Assembly (NCBI GenBank): GCA_002368605.1
Contig: DFEB01000069.1
Span: 24,878 to 88,877 of the forward strand
From: Treponema sp. UBA3813
GTDB lineage: Bacteria; Spirochaetota; Spirochaetia; Treponematales; Treponemataceae
Reading direction: 5' to 3'
DNA length: 64,000 nt
Shown: one piece after another, positions 16,853 to 23,768 of the stretch
Layout: each line of letters starts with the position of its first letter
Numbering within the stretch: the first letter of the stretch is position 1
Program-made: the position numbers and the translations under genes
Notes under the pieces: model-generated
What the model saw: only the letters and a program-made list of their open reading frames with translations
Told to the model about the DNA's origin: nothing
Database searches by the model: none

Positions 16853-17911
16853 ATGTCTGATTTTATCATTCAAGCTGACCACTTAACAAAACGCTTCACT
16901 CTGGACGCGGGCTTTTTCGCCAAGCAAGACCGGTTTGTCTACGCGGTCAACGATGTCTCTTTCGGAATAGAGCGAGGGAAAACTTACGGTCTGGTTGGTG
17001 AATCCGGCTGTGGCAAAACCACCACGGCGAGAATGTTAGTTCGCATGTACAAGGCTGATGGCGGGGCAATCTGGTACAGTTCCAGCGAAAACAGGGCGCT
17101 CCTGCCGACAAGCGGCAGTCGGGCTATCCGCCCTTCCGCTGACGCTCCATTGCCTGCGGCAACTGGCGCCGCTCCTATCCCTAGCGCGTCAAGACAGAAT
17201 GTCCTTCTCTTTAATCGCAAGCAGCTCCGCTCTTACCGGGAAAAAATCAAATATGTCTTTCAAGATCCGTCCCGCTCCTTAAATCCCCGCATGACGGTTT
17301 TCAATATCCTTACCGCCAGCTACAAATATTCTTCAATTTGGCCGGGTAAAAAAGCCGCCTGGGAGGAAGCTGCCAAAATCATGGAAGAAGTTGGCCTTGA
17401 TCCCTTGGACTTGGAAAAACGACCCAGCGAATTTTCCGGCGGCCAGAGGCAGAGAATCTCTATTGCCCGCGCCCTTATCATGAAGCCCGAAGTCATGTTC
17501 TGTGACGAGGTGGTGAGTGCGCTGGATGTTTCCGTCCAGAGCCAGATTCTCAATCTTTTGCAGGATATTCGCCAGAAAAGAGGCATTTCCTTTCTTTTTA
17601 TAGCCCATGATTTACGGGTTTCCTGCTATTTCTGCGACACAATCGGCGTAATGTACCGCGGGCTTCTTGTGGAAGAAGCCCCTGCTCGTGATTTGTACCA
17701 GACAGCCGCCCATCCTTACACGAAACTTCTCTTTCAGGGAAGCGAAAGTTCTGGCGGTGAGTCAAAGGGCGAAGTTAAAACCACTCTTGAAAGCTTGCAC
17801 GGCTGCCCCTTCGCCCATCGTTGCCCCCATGCAAGCGAAAAATGCCGTTCAGAAATCCCTGAATGGAAGGAAATCAGTGCGGGTCACAAAGTTCGTTGTA
17901 ATCTCTGTTAA
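16853..17911 (+). CDS. Peptide ABC transporter ATP-binding protein, OppF type, with in-frame repeat insertion
   Basis: A 352-residue ATPase. Walker A GESGCGKTT lies at about residues 48-56, then Q-loop FQDPSRSLNP, signature FSGGQRQRIS, Walker B VMFCDE, H-loop FIAHD and the C-terminal CPFAHRC tail. Between Walker A and the Q-loop, residues ~80-113 (from RALLPTSGS to IPSASR) have no counterpart in OppF proteins and are encoded by a palindromic repeat (17097-17190); all motifs remain in frame. The Walker B region reads DEVVSALD instead of the usual DEPVSALD. The final codons and stop fall in a CACAGATT-type repeat. It should power peptide uptake with the OppD half of the upstream fusion. Confidence 0.9.
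   Translation: MSDFIIQADHLTKRFTLDAGFFAKQDRFVYAVNDVSFGIERGKTYGLVGESGCGKTTTARMLVRMYKADGGAIWYSSSENRALLPTSGSRAIRPSADAPLPAATGAAPIPSASRQNVLLFNRKQLRSYREKIKYVFQDPSRSLNPRMTVFNILTASYKYSSIWPGKKAAWEEAAKIMEEVGLDPLDLEKRPSEFSGGQRQRISIARALIMKPEVMFCDEVVSALDVSVQSQILNLLQDIRQKRGISFLFIAHDLRVSCYFCDTIGVMYRGLLVEEAPARDLYQTAAHPYTKLLFQGSESSGGESKGEVKTTLESLHGCPFAHRCPHASEKCRSEIPEWKEISAGHKVRCNLC
17097..17190 (+). repeat. Palindromic CGGGCTAT element, copy inside oppF
   Basis: A left hairpin CTGCCG / CGGCAG (17102-17118) is followed by the core CGGGCTATCCG (17120-17130) and ends in CTATCCCTAGCGCG (17175-17188). Core start and end are shared with copies at 32836-32941 and 38801-38911. Translated in the host frame it has no stop and gives a Pro/Ala/Ser-rich segment. 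Confidence 0.85.
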
Positions 17912-17926
17912 ACTGTGTTAATCTGA
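17897..17926 (-). repeat. CACAGATT-type repeat at the 3' end of oppF
   Basis: On the minus strand: CAGATTAACACAG, then TTTAACAGAGATTACA. It resembles the copy at 44066-44100 and provides the last codons and stop (TGT TAA) of the oppF reading frame. Confidence 0.55.
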
Positions 17927-17945
17927 AATAAAAAAGGAGTTTGCC

Positions 17946-18116
17946 ATGACAAATAAAGAGGTTCTGGAAGCGCTCAGGCAGATTAAAACCTATTGCGCGG
18001 CTGATTCACTGGACAAATTGAACTATGCAATTGCTGTCATTGAAAAACTTGATAATGATGGTATAGAAAATCCCCTAAAAACAGATTTTTCAAAACTTTT
18101 AAATAAAGGAAAATAA
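17946..18116 (+). CDS. Small protein of 56 residues, unknown
   Basis: The ATG follows a consensus AAGGAG (17934-17939) by 6 bases, and the frame stops 1 base before the NhaC ATG. The product begins MTNKEVLEALRQIKTYC and continues with a second amphipathic helix (LDKLNYAIAVIEKLDN), so it is probably two short helices with no membrane segment. I recognise no family. The strong ribosome site, tight spacing and absence of any other gene in this gap support real coding; it may be translationally coupled to the antiporter. Confidence 0.65.
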   Translation: MTNKEVLEALRQIKTYCAADSLDKLNYAIAVIEKLDNDGIENPLKTDFSKLLNKGK

Positions 18117-18117
18117 A

Positions 18118-19623
18118 ATGACAGGAACTTTTTGGTCTCTTCTGCCACCGATTGTCGCAATCGCCCTGGCTCTCATCACAAAGGAAGTCTATTCTTCACT
18201 TTTTGTCGGAATTTTAATCGGTGGTGCTTTTTTTGCAGTTGATGCATCAAGCGGATTCACAGGCTTTTTTACTCATGTCTTTAATGACGGTATGATTAAG
18301 CAGCTTTCAGACAGCTGGAATGTGGGTATCCTTGTCTTCCTGGTAGTTCTCGGAACCATGGTTGCCCTTATGAACAAGGCTGGCGGTTCTGCGGCTTTCG
18401 GCGAATGGGCTAAAAAGCACATTAAAAGCCGTGCAGGCGCTCAGGTGGCAACGATTTGTCTCGGAATCCTAATTTTTATAGATGACTACTTCAACTGTCT
18501 CACTGTCGGCTCGGTCATGCGCCCAATTACCAAAAAATACAAGGTTTCACGGGAAAAACTGGCCTATCTTATTGACGCGACTGCGGCTCCTGTTTGTATC
18601 ATCGCGCCGATTTCTTCTTGGGCGGCGGCTGTGGCGGGCTTTGTCAGTGAAGGAGAGAACGGTCTTGCTCTTTTCTGCAAGGCAATTCCTTTCAATTTCT
18701 ACGCTTTCTTCACAATCGGAATGATGTTCCTTCTCGTTTTCATGAAATTTGAATTCGGTCCTATGGCAAGGTACGAGGACTCCCGCCTCAATCTGCCTGA
18801 TGAGGAGTACGAAGAGGTAAGCAGTCGTGGCGGAGTATTCGACCTTGTTTTCCCGATTGTGGCTTTGATTCTTCTTTGTACGATTGGCATGATTTACACA
18901 GGCGGATTTTTTGCCAGCGGCGAAGAACACAAAAATTTCGTGGACGCATTCGCAGCTTCCGACGCATCAGTAGGACTTGTTCTCGGCTCTTTTGCGGCTC
19001 TTGTCCTGACAATCATCGTCTTTTTGATTCGCCGCGTCCTTCCTTTTAAGGACTGCATGGGCTGTATTCCAGACGGCTTTAAGGCCATGGTTCCGGCCAT
19101 TCTGATTCTTACTCTGGCCTGGACTCTCAAAGCCATGACCGATTCGCTTGAGGCGTCAAAGTATGTAGCCGGTCTTGTTGAAAACAGCGCCCAGGGGCTG
19201 CAGAATTTCCTGCCCGCTATCATCTTCGTAATCGCTGCCTTCCTTGCTTTTGCCACAGGCACCAGCTGGGGAACATTCGGAATCCTTATTCCAATTTGTA
19301 TCGCAGTCTTCCCGGCCGTGGATAATCCCTTGCGAATTATCTCCATTTCTGCTTGTATGGCGGGGGCTGTTGCCGGTGACCATTGTTCTCCAATCAGCGA
19401 CACCACGATTATGGCAAGCGCGGGTGCCCAGTGTGAGCATGTGAATCATGTCTCAACCCAGCTTCCCTATGCTATTACAGTTGCGACAATTTCTTTCGTC
19501 ACCTACATCGTAGCGGGCTTTGCTCAGGGCTTGGGAATCGTAGCCAGCGGAATTATCTCATGGATTGTCGGGGCAGTCGCTTTGCTCGGAACTTTGATTG
19601 TTTTAAAAAAGAAAATTAAATAA
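18118..19623 (+). CDS. NhaC-family Na+/H+ antiporter
   Basis: A 501-residue inner-membrane protein with about 11-12 hydrophobic segments. Family landmarks include the opening LLPPIVAIALALITKEVYSSLF, GTMVALMNKAGGSAAF, FIDDYFNCLTVGSVMRP with its charged DD pair inside a membrane segment, and TGTSWGTFGILIPI followed by AGDHCSPISDTTIMAS near the C-terminus. The last motif is the usual substrate-site signature of NhaC/ArsB-like antiporters. It should exchange Na+ for H+ or, as in some relatives, an amino-acid-derived acid/base pair. AAAGGAAA at the end of the preceding small gene acts as its ribosome site. Confidence 0.92.
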   Translation: MTGTFWSLLPPIVAIALALITKEVYSSLFVGILIGGAFFAVDASSGFTGFFTHVFNDGMIKQLSDSWNVGILVFLVVLGTMVALMNKAGGSAAFGEWAKKHIKSRAGAQVATICLGILIFIDDYFNCLTVGSVMRPITKKYKVSREKLAYLIDATAAPVCIIAPISSWAAAVAGFVSEGENGLALFCKAIPFNFYAFFTIGMMFLLVFMKFEFGPMARYEDSRLNLPDEEYEEVSSRGGVFDLVFPIVALILLCTIGMIYTGGFFASGEEHKNFVDAFAASDASVGLVLGSFAALVLTIIVFLIRRVLPFKDCMGCIPDGFKAMVPAILILTLAWTLKAMTDSLEASKYVAGLVENSAQGLQNFLPAIIFVIAAFLAFATGTSWGTFGILIPICIAVFPAVDNPLRIISISACMAGAVAGDHCSPISDTTIMASAGAQCEHVNHVSTQLPYAITVATISFVTYIVAGFAQGLGIVASGIISWIVGAVALLGTLIVLKKKIK

Positions 19624-19632
19624 GGGAAAATC

Positions 19633-20202
19633 ATGGACACAAATAAAATCATCGAGAATCTCAAAAAAAGAGGCTTTGAGGCTGTCTTTGCCGCAAACAA
19701 GGCCGAGGCTGTGGAAAAGGCACTTTCTTTCATTTCCCATGGCTCGTCTGTAGCTTGGGGCGGCTCTGTTTCCATCGAGGAATCAGGCTTGCTGGCCAAG
19801 GTAAAAGCCGGGAATTACAAGCTGATTGACCGTGACACGGCAAAATCCCCTGAGGAACGGGCCGAAATCATGCGACAGGGCTTAACTGCCGACACTTTCC
19901 TCACAAGTTTCAATGCGGTGAGTGAGGACGGAGTTCTTTTTAACATTGACGGAAACGGAAACCGGGTGGCTGCAATCACTTTTGGCCCAAAATCAGTGGT
20001 GGCTCTGGTGGGAATCAACAAAATCGTTCCCAGCGAGGCAGATTTGGAAGAGCGAGCCCTTAAAATCGCCGCTCCCTTAAACGCAAAAAGGCTTAAGCTC
20101 AGTGATGAAAGAGACATCTGTGCTATTTTCTCAAAAACAAGAATCTGTAAAACAAAGGGCAGAATCAAAATCATCCTAGTTGGCGAAAATTTGGGATATT
20201 AA
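19633..20202 (+). CDS. LUD-domain protein (LutC/YkgG-like)
   Basis: A 189-residue single-domain LUD protein. The helix-loop KRGFEAVFAANKAEAVEKAL, the phosphosugar-isomerase-like VAWGGSVSIEESGL and the FLTSFNAVSEDGVLFNIDGNGNRVAAITFGP core, then KIV, are characteristic. LUD proteins are subunits of L-lactate oxidation complexes (LutABC) or stand alone with unknown function; the iron-sulfur partners are absent here, so the stand-alone type fits better. GGGAAAATC precedes the ATG, 9 bases after nhaC, so it belongs to the same transcript. The pseudouridine synthase frame overlaps its end. Confidence 0.87.
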   Translation: MDTNKIIENLKKRGFEAVFAANKAEAVEKALSFISHGSSVAWGGSVSIEESGLLAKVKAGNYKLIDRDTAKSPEERAEIMRQGLTADTFLTSFNAVSEDGVLFNIDGNGNRVAAITFGPKSVVALVGINKIVPSEADLEERALKIAAPLNAKRLKLSDERDICAIFSKTRICKTKGRIKIILVGENLGY

Positions 20203-21199
20203 AATTAAATCTTTCACTCTGCATGTATCTTCATCGGTTTCTCTCAATGACTTGCTTCGGGCGGAATTGCCTCGTTTTTTAGGCTTGGCAGTGTCGAATT
20301 CTAAGATTCGCCGTCTTATTGTGGCGGGCTGCGTGAGCGTTAACGGCAGACAGGTTCGGCTTCCTGCTTTTTCAGTCAAGCCTTCGTCTGTGGTTAAGGT
20401 TCAAATCGAAGAGGAAAAACTTTTTTTTGAAAAACAGCCTGACGATATCGCCTTTGAGCTGACTGAAAAAGACATTCTCTTTGAGGATGAGAGCATTATC
20501 GTGGTAAATAAGCCATCTCACTTTCCCACGGAAGCCGGCATGGTGGGAAGCCGGGACAATCTTCACGCGGCAATCGTGCGTTTTTTGTTCGAGCGGCAGA
20601 AAATCGAAAAGCCGAACGCAAAAAATCCCCCTTATGTGGGAATAATGCACCGCCTTGACCGGGACACCAGCGGAGTGATTCTTTTTACGAAATCCCGCGC
20701 CGTCAATGCCGCTTGCCATGAAATGTTTGAGAATCACACGGCAAAAAAAGTCTACAATGCGGTGGTTTGCCTGCCTTCTTCGAAAATCGAGTCCTTTCCT
20801 GAGGGAAAAAGCTTTACCGTGGATTTTCCTTTGGGGAGAATCAGCCCGAAAGGTCAGGCGGCAAAGTGGGGCAGTGTGAGCGAAAAGGACGGCGGCTTGC
20901 CTGCAAAAACGGAATTCACTGTCTTAAAAGAAATATCGCCGGGCAAAAAAGAGAAAACCAGCCAAAGTCACTTTCTTCTATTAGAATGTCGCCCGCTTAC
21001 TGGACGGACTCACCAAATTCGAGTGCATCTTGCCTCGCAAGGCCTTCCGATTCTAGGGGATTGTCTTTACGGCGGCTGTGACTACGAGAGGATTATGCTT
21101 CATGCCGAGAGCCTTACTTTTCCCCATCCGATTACGGGCGAAATGATGACGATTGAATGTCCTGGCGAGAAAGTTTTTGCTCAGAATTTGGAAAAATAA
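20180..21199 (+). CDS. RluA-family pseudouridine synthase
   Basis: A ~339-residue RNA pseudouridine synthase. An S4-like RNA-binding module (SNSKIRRLIVAGCVSVNG) precedes the catalytic domain with the motif HRLDRDTSG, whose aspartate is the nucleophile, plus LLECRPLTGRTHQIRVHLASQGLPILGD. Such enzymes isomerise specific uridines in 23S rRNA or tRNA; the exact site cannot be told. The start is uncertain: the only plausible codons near the conserved N-terminus are TTG or other non-ATG codons, and TTG at 20180 has no clear Shine-Dalgarno, giving a 23-base overlap with the LUD gene. Residues ~215-235 contain a charged insertion relative to short RluA members. Confidence 0.88.
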   Translation: MAKIWDIKIKSFTLHVSSSVSLNDLLRAELPRFLGLAVSNSKIRRLIVAGCVSVNGRQVRLPAFSVKPSSVVKVQIEEEKLFFEKQPDDIAFELTEKDILFEDESIIVVNKPSHFPTEAGMVGSRDNLHAAIVRFLFERQKIEKPNAKNPPYVGIMHRLDRDTSGVILFTKSRAVNAACHEMFENHTAKKVYNAVVCLPSSKIESFPEGKSFTVDFPLGRISPKGQAAKWGSVSEKDGGLPAKTEFTVLKEISPGKKEKTSQSHFLLLECRPLTGRTHQIRVHLASQGLPILGDCLYGGCDYERIMLHAESLTFPHPITGEMMTIECPGEKVFAQNLEK

Positions 21200-21217
21200 G
21201 GGGCGCGGGGAAAAAGA

Positions 21218-21250
21218 AACCTTTATAAAGGTTGCGTTTGCCTCGCAAAC
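21218..21250. other. Two adjacent inverted repeats upstream of the rpsP promoter
   Basis: A perfect 16-base palindrome AACCTTTATAAAGGTT (21218-21233) is followed by GTTTGC-CTC-GCAAAC (21236-21250). Without a T-run neither is a good terminator. They end 4 bases before the -35 of the ribosomal operon, a position fit for a regulator or a weak terminator of the rluA transcript. Confidence 0.45.
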
Positions 21251-21253
21251 CGA

Positions 21254-21282
21254 TTGATTATTATTTCTAAAAAAGATATAGT
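21254..21282 (+). promoter_or_regulatory. Promoter of the rpsP-rplS operon
   Basis: TTGATT, 17-bp spacer, TATAGT (4 of 6 and 5 of 6 matches). The start is expected near 21289, leaving a ~27-base leader that includes the GGAGG ribosome site of rpsP. Confidence 0.65.
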
Positions 21283-21315
21283 ATTATCTCACTATTCTAT
21301 AATTGGAGGAATATT

Positions 21316-21564
21316 GTGGTCAAAATCAGACTCAAGAAGTTCGGTGCAGCAAAAAGACCTTGCTACCGAATTGTCATTCAGGATTCACGCAAGCCGCGAG
21401 ACGGCGTGACCATCGAAGAGATCGGTACCTACCAGCCAGTTACACAGAAAGACGGCAATCAGGTTACGATTGACATGGAGCGTGCAAAGTATTGGATTAG
21501 CGTTGGTGCACAGCCAACGGACACAGTCAAAAAGATTCTTAGCAAGAACGGCCTTAACAAATAG
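21316..21564 (+). CDS. rpsP: 30S ribosomal protein S16
   Basis: The 82-residue protein starts with the S16 signature VKIRLKKFGAAKRPCYRIVI and continues with DSRKPRDGVTIEEIGTYQP. It is a primary assembly protein of the small subunit. The start codon is GTG, placed 6 bases after a strong GGAGG (21305-21309). It is the first gene of the conserved rpsP-khpA-rimM-trmD-rplS operon. Confidence 0.98.
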   Translation: MVKIRLKKFGAAKRPCYRIVIQDSRKPRDGVTIEEIGTYQPVTQKDGNQVTIDMERAKYWISVGAQPTDTVKKILSKNGLNK

Positions 21565-21584
21565 TTTAGCGGGAGTAACGGGGA

Positions 21585-21818
21585 ATGGAAAAAGACCTGA
21601 TTGAATACATTGCAAAATCATTGGTCGATGATCCCAGTGCAGTCTCGGTAAATGAAACCGAAGGTGAACGAGGTCCAGTCCTTGAACTTCGCGTAGCCCA
21701 GGGTGACATTGGTAAGGTAATCGGCAAATACGGCCGAATTGCTAAAGCGTTGCGCACAGTATTGAGTGCATCAGCCAGTAGAGATGGCAAGCGTTATAGC
21801 CTCGACATACTGGACTAA
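21585..21818 (+). CDS. khpA: KH-domain RNA-binding protein KhpA
   Basis: A 77-residue protein consisting of one KH domain, with the RNA-contacting loop GKVIGKYGR (GxxG) followed by the helix IAKALRTVLSAS. KhpA (YlqC) proteins bind RNA, often with KhpB/Jag, and affect cell division and small-RNA function in Firmicutes. Place and size between rpsP and rimM are the usual ones. The ribosome site is CGGGGAATGG, 21 bases after rpsP. Confidence 0.95.
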   Translation: MEKDLIEYIAKSLVDDPSAVSVNETEGERGPVLELRVAQGDIGKVIGKYGRIAKALRTVLSASASRDGKRYSLDILD

Positions 21819-21824
21819 GAAACT

Positions 21825-22427
21825 GTGGAACAATCTAATAAGAACGACAACTTTATCGTTGGCTTCGTTCGAGCCTCACATGGCATTTCGGGCGAATTTA
21901 AAGTAGAGAGCACTTCTGGAGAATACGAGCATTTCGCTTCGATGAAAGAAGTTGCTTTGAGAAACGGCAAAACCGGGGAGCAAAAGCCCTTTTCGGTGGA
22001 ATACGCGGAAGTCGGCGGCCGTGACTTGTATTTAAAACTTGCGGGAATCGATTCCCCCGAAGCTGTGCAAAAGTACAGCAAATGGGAAATTGTCGTACCG
22101 CGAAAATACGCTTGTCCTTTGCGTAAGAACGAGTGGTATGTCGAAGACTTAAAAAATTGTGCTCTCGTTTACGAGGGTAAAGACGGATTGGCAGAAAATT
22201 CTGCGCCCATACAGGTGGGTACAATCACAGACGTAATGGAAGGCGGTTCTGGAAACCTCTTGGAGGTTTGTCTGGCCGAGAATTGTGATTGTCTTAGCAG
22301 CGATGTCAAATACGATTCCAATGGCAAAATCCGCACGGTCTATGTGCCGTTCAAGGATCAGTTCATCGGAAAGGTTGATGTCAAAAACAAGATAATCCAG
22401 TTGATGCACCTCTGGATTCTGGAGTAA
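21825..22427 (+). CDS. rimM: Ribosome maturation factor RimM
   Basis: A 200-residue 16S rRNA processing factor that binds S19 during assembly of the 30S head. The N-terminal RimM domain (FIVGFVRASHGISGEFKV) and the C-terminal PRC-barrel (WYVEDLKNCALVYEG ... VPFKDQFIGKVDVKNKII) are both present. The start is GTG at 21825, 6 bases after khpA, where an AGAAACT context gives only a weak ribosome site; translation is probably coupled. An insertion around residues 120-128 (GLAENSAPI) is slightly longer than in E. coli. Confidence 0.95.
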   Translation: MEQSNKNDNFIVGFVRASHGISGEFKVESTSGEYEHFASMKEVALRNGKTGEQKPFSVEYAEVGGRDLYLKLAGIDSPEAVQKYSKWEIVVPRKYACPLRKNEWYVEDLKNCALVYEGKDGLAENSAPIQVGTITDVMEGGSGNLLEVCLAENCDCLSSDVKYDSNGKIRTVYVPFKDQFIGKVDVKNKIIQLMHLWILE

Positions 22428-22431
22428 CTCC

Positions 22432-23217
22432 ATGAAATTTACTGTGCTGACCTTATTTCCTGAGATTCCGCGCGCTTTTTTTGAAGCCTCAATCATGGCG
22501 AAAGCGGTTGAAAAGGGAATTATTGCCTACGATTTAGTGAATATCAGGGATTTTGCCTTTGATAGACACAAGACATGTGATGACAAACCGTACGGAGGAG
22601 GTGCCGGCCAGCTTTTGATGGCGGAACCTCTCGGGCGAGCGCTTGACAGCGTAAAGGCCTACAAGAAGCATGTGATTTATGTCACTCCTTCGGGAAAGCC
22701 ATTCACGCAAAAAAAAGCGCAGGAACTTAGTCAGAAAGACGAAATCGTTTTGGTTTGCGGACGATACGAAGGCATCGACCAGAGAATCATCGATTTGTAT
22801 GTAGACGACGAAATCTCCATCGGGGATTATGTCATGTCGAGCGGAGAGCTTGCGGCTACCGTTATAGTCGATTCTGTTTATCGGCTGGTAGAAAATGTAA
22901 TCACTCCTGAAAGCCTCGATGAAGAAAGCTACTCTGACGGACTTTTGGAATATCCTCAGTACACTCACCCGGCTGTGTACAAGGACTTGGCAGTGCCAGA
23001 GGTTTTAACTGGTGGCAACCATGAGTTAATCCGAAAGTGGCGGCTGAAAAAGCGGCTCCAAAAAACACTTGCGAATCGTCCTGATTTAATCAGTAGCGCA
23101 AGGGCACAGGGCTTGCTCACTACAGAAGCCGAAAAGATGATTGAGGAACTGCTGGAAATGCACTTACAGAAGCATGAAGGCAGAAAACGCCGTGGCAAAA
23201 AGCCATCGGTCAATTAG
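22432..23217 (+). CDS. trmD: tRNA (guanine37-N1)-methyltransferase
   Basis: A 261-residue SPOUT enzyme that methylates G37 of tRNAs reading C-leading codons, preventing frameshifts. The trefoil-knot SAM site is visible as LVCGRYEGIDQR and DEISIGDYVMSSGELAA; the start MKFTVLTLFPE and KPYGGGAGQLL are also family signatures. It lies 4 bases after rimM. The C-terminal tail is lysine- and arginine-rich (HEGRKRRGKKP). Confidence 0.98.
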   Translation: MKFTVLTLFPEIPRAFFEASIMAKAVEKGIIAYDLVNIRDFAFDRHKTCDDKPYGGGAGQLLMAEPLGRALDSVKAYKKHVIYVTPSGKPFTQKKAQELSQKDEIVLVCGRYEGIDQRIIDLYVDDEISIGDYVMSSGELAATVIVDSVYRLVENVITPESLDEESYSDGLLEYPQYTHPAVYKDLAVPEVLTGGNHELIRKWRLKKRLQKTLANRPDLISSARAQGLLTTEAEKMIEELLEMHLQKHEGRKRRGKKPSVN

Positions 23218-23229
23218 GAGAAAATAACA

Positions 23230-23700
23230 ATGGATCTTATCAGAACTATTGAAGCACAGCAGGAAGATGAAACTTCCCTCAATTTCAGAGTTGGCGATAC
23301 TGTAAAAGTTCACTTTGAAATCATCGAAGGCAAAACAAAACGAATCCAGATTTTTGAGGGACTCGTTATTGCAATCAAAAACAGCGGAGTTCGCAAAACA
23401 TTTACTGTCCGCAAGATTTCTTACGGTGTTGGCGTTGAGCGAATCTTCCCGGTTTACAGCCCACGCGTTGTAAATGTAGAAATCGTTCGTCCGGGCAATG
23501 TTCGCCGTTCTAAGCTCTACTATGTTCGTGACAAGATTGGTAAGGCAGCTAAAGTCCGAGAACTCATCGGTCAGCCAGCTGTTGAATACCTCAAATGGTC
23601 TCGCGATCTCTCTAAGGCAGCTGCAGAAAAAGAAGCTGCTCTCAAAGCAGAGGTTAAGGCTGAGGAAGCTGCAGAACACGCAAATGCAGCAGAAAAATAA
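23230..23700 (+). CDS. rplS: 50S ribosomal protein L19
   Basis: Residues 1-~115 are a normal L19 ([22 protein letters not shown], then [17 protein letters not shown] and [17 protein letters not shown]), a protein at the 30S-50S interface. The product is 156 residues instead of the common ~115: the last ~35 residues form an Ala/Glu/Lys-rich helix ([19 protein letters not shown]) of low complexity. GGAGAAAA precedes the ATG. It is the last gene of the operon and is followed by a strong terminator. Confidence 0.97.
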   Translation: MDLIRTIEAQQEDETSLNFRVGDTVKVHFEIIEGKTKRIQIFEGLVIAIKNSGVRKTFTVRKISYGVGVERIFPVYSPRVVNVEIVRPGNVRRSKLYYVRDKIGKAAKVRELIGQPAVEYLKWSRDLSKAAAEKEAALKAEVKAEEAAEHANAAEK

Positions 23701-23725
23701 CAAGCTGAAAACTGCGTGAAGTTTA

Positions 23726-23758
23726 AACCACAGATTCTCTGTCTGTGGTTATTTTTTT
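23726..23758 (+). terminator. Rho-independent terminator of the ribosomal operon
   Basis: A perfect 9-bp stem AACCACAGA / TCTGTGGTT with a 7-base loop is followed by A and seven T. It ends 10 bases before the ATG proposed for the next gene, which must either rely on read-through or have a promoter hidden here. Confidence 0.9.
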
Positions 23759-23768
23759 GCTTATTTTG

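Noticed and set aside
23745-23768. GTG start for the FliK-like gene
   Set aside because: It would place the start codon inside the terminator stem and adds hydrophobic residues encoded by the T-run.
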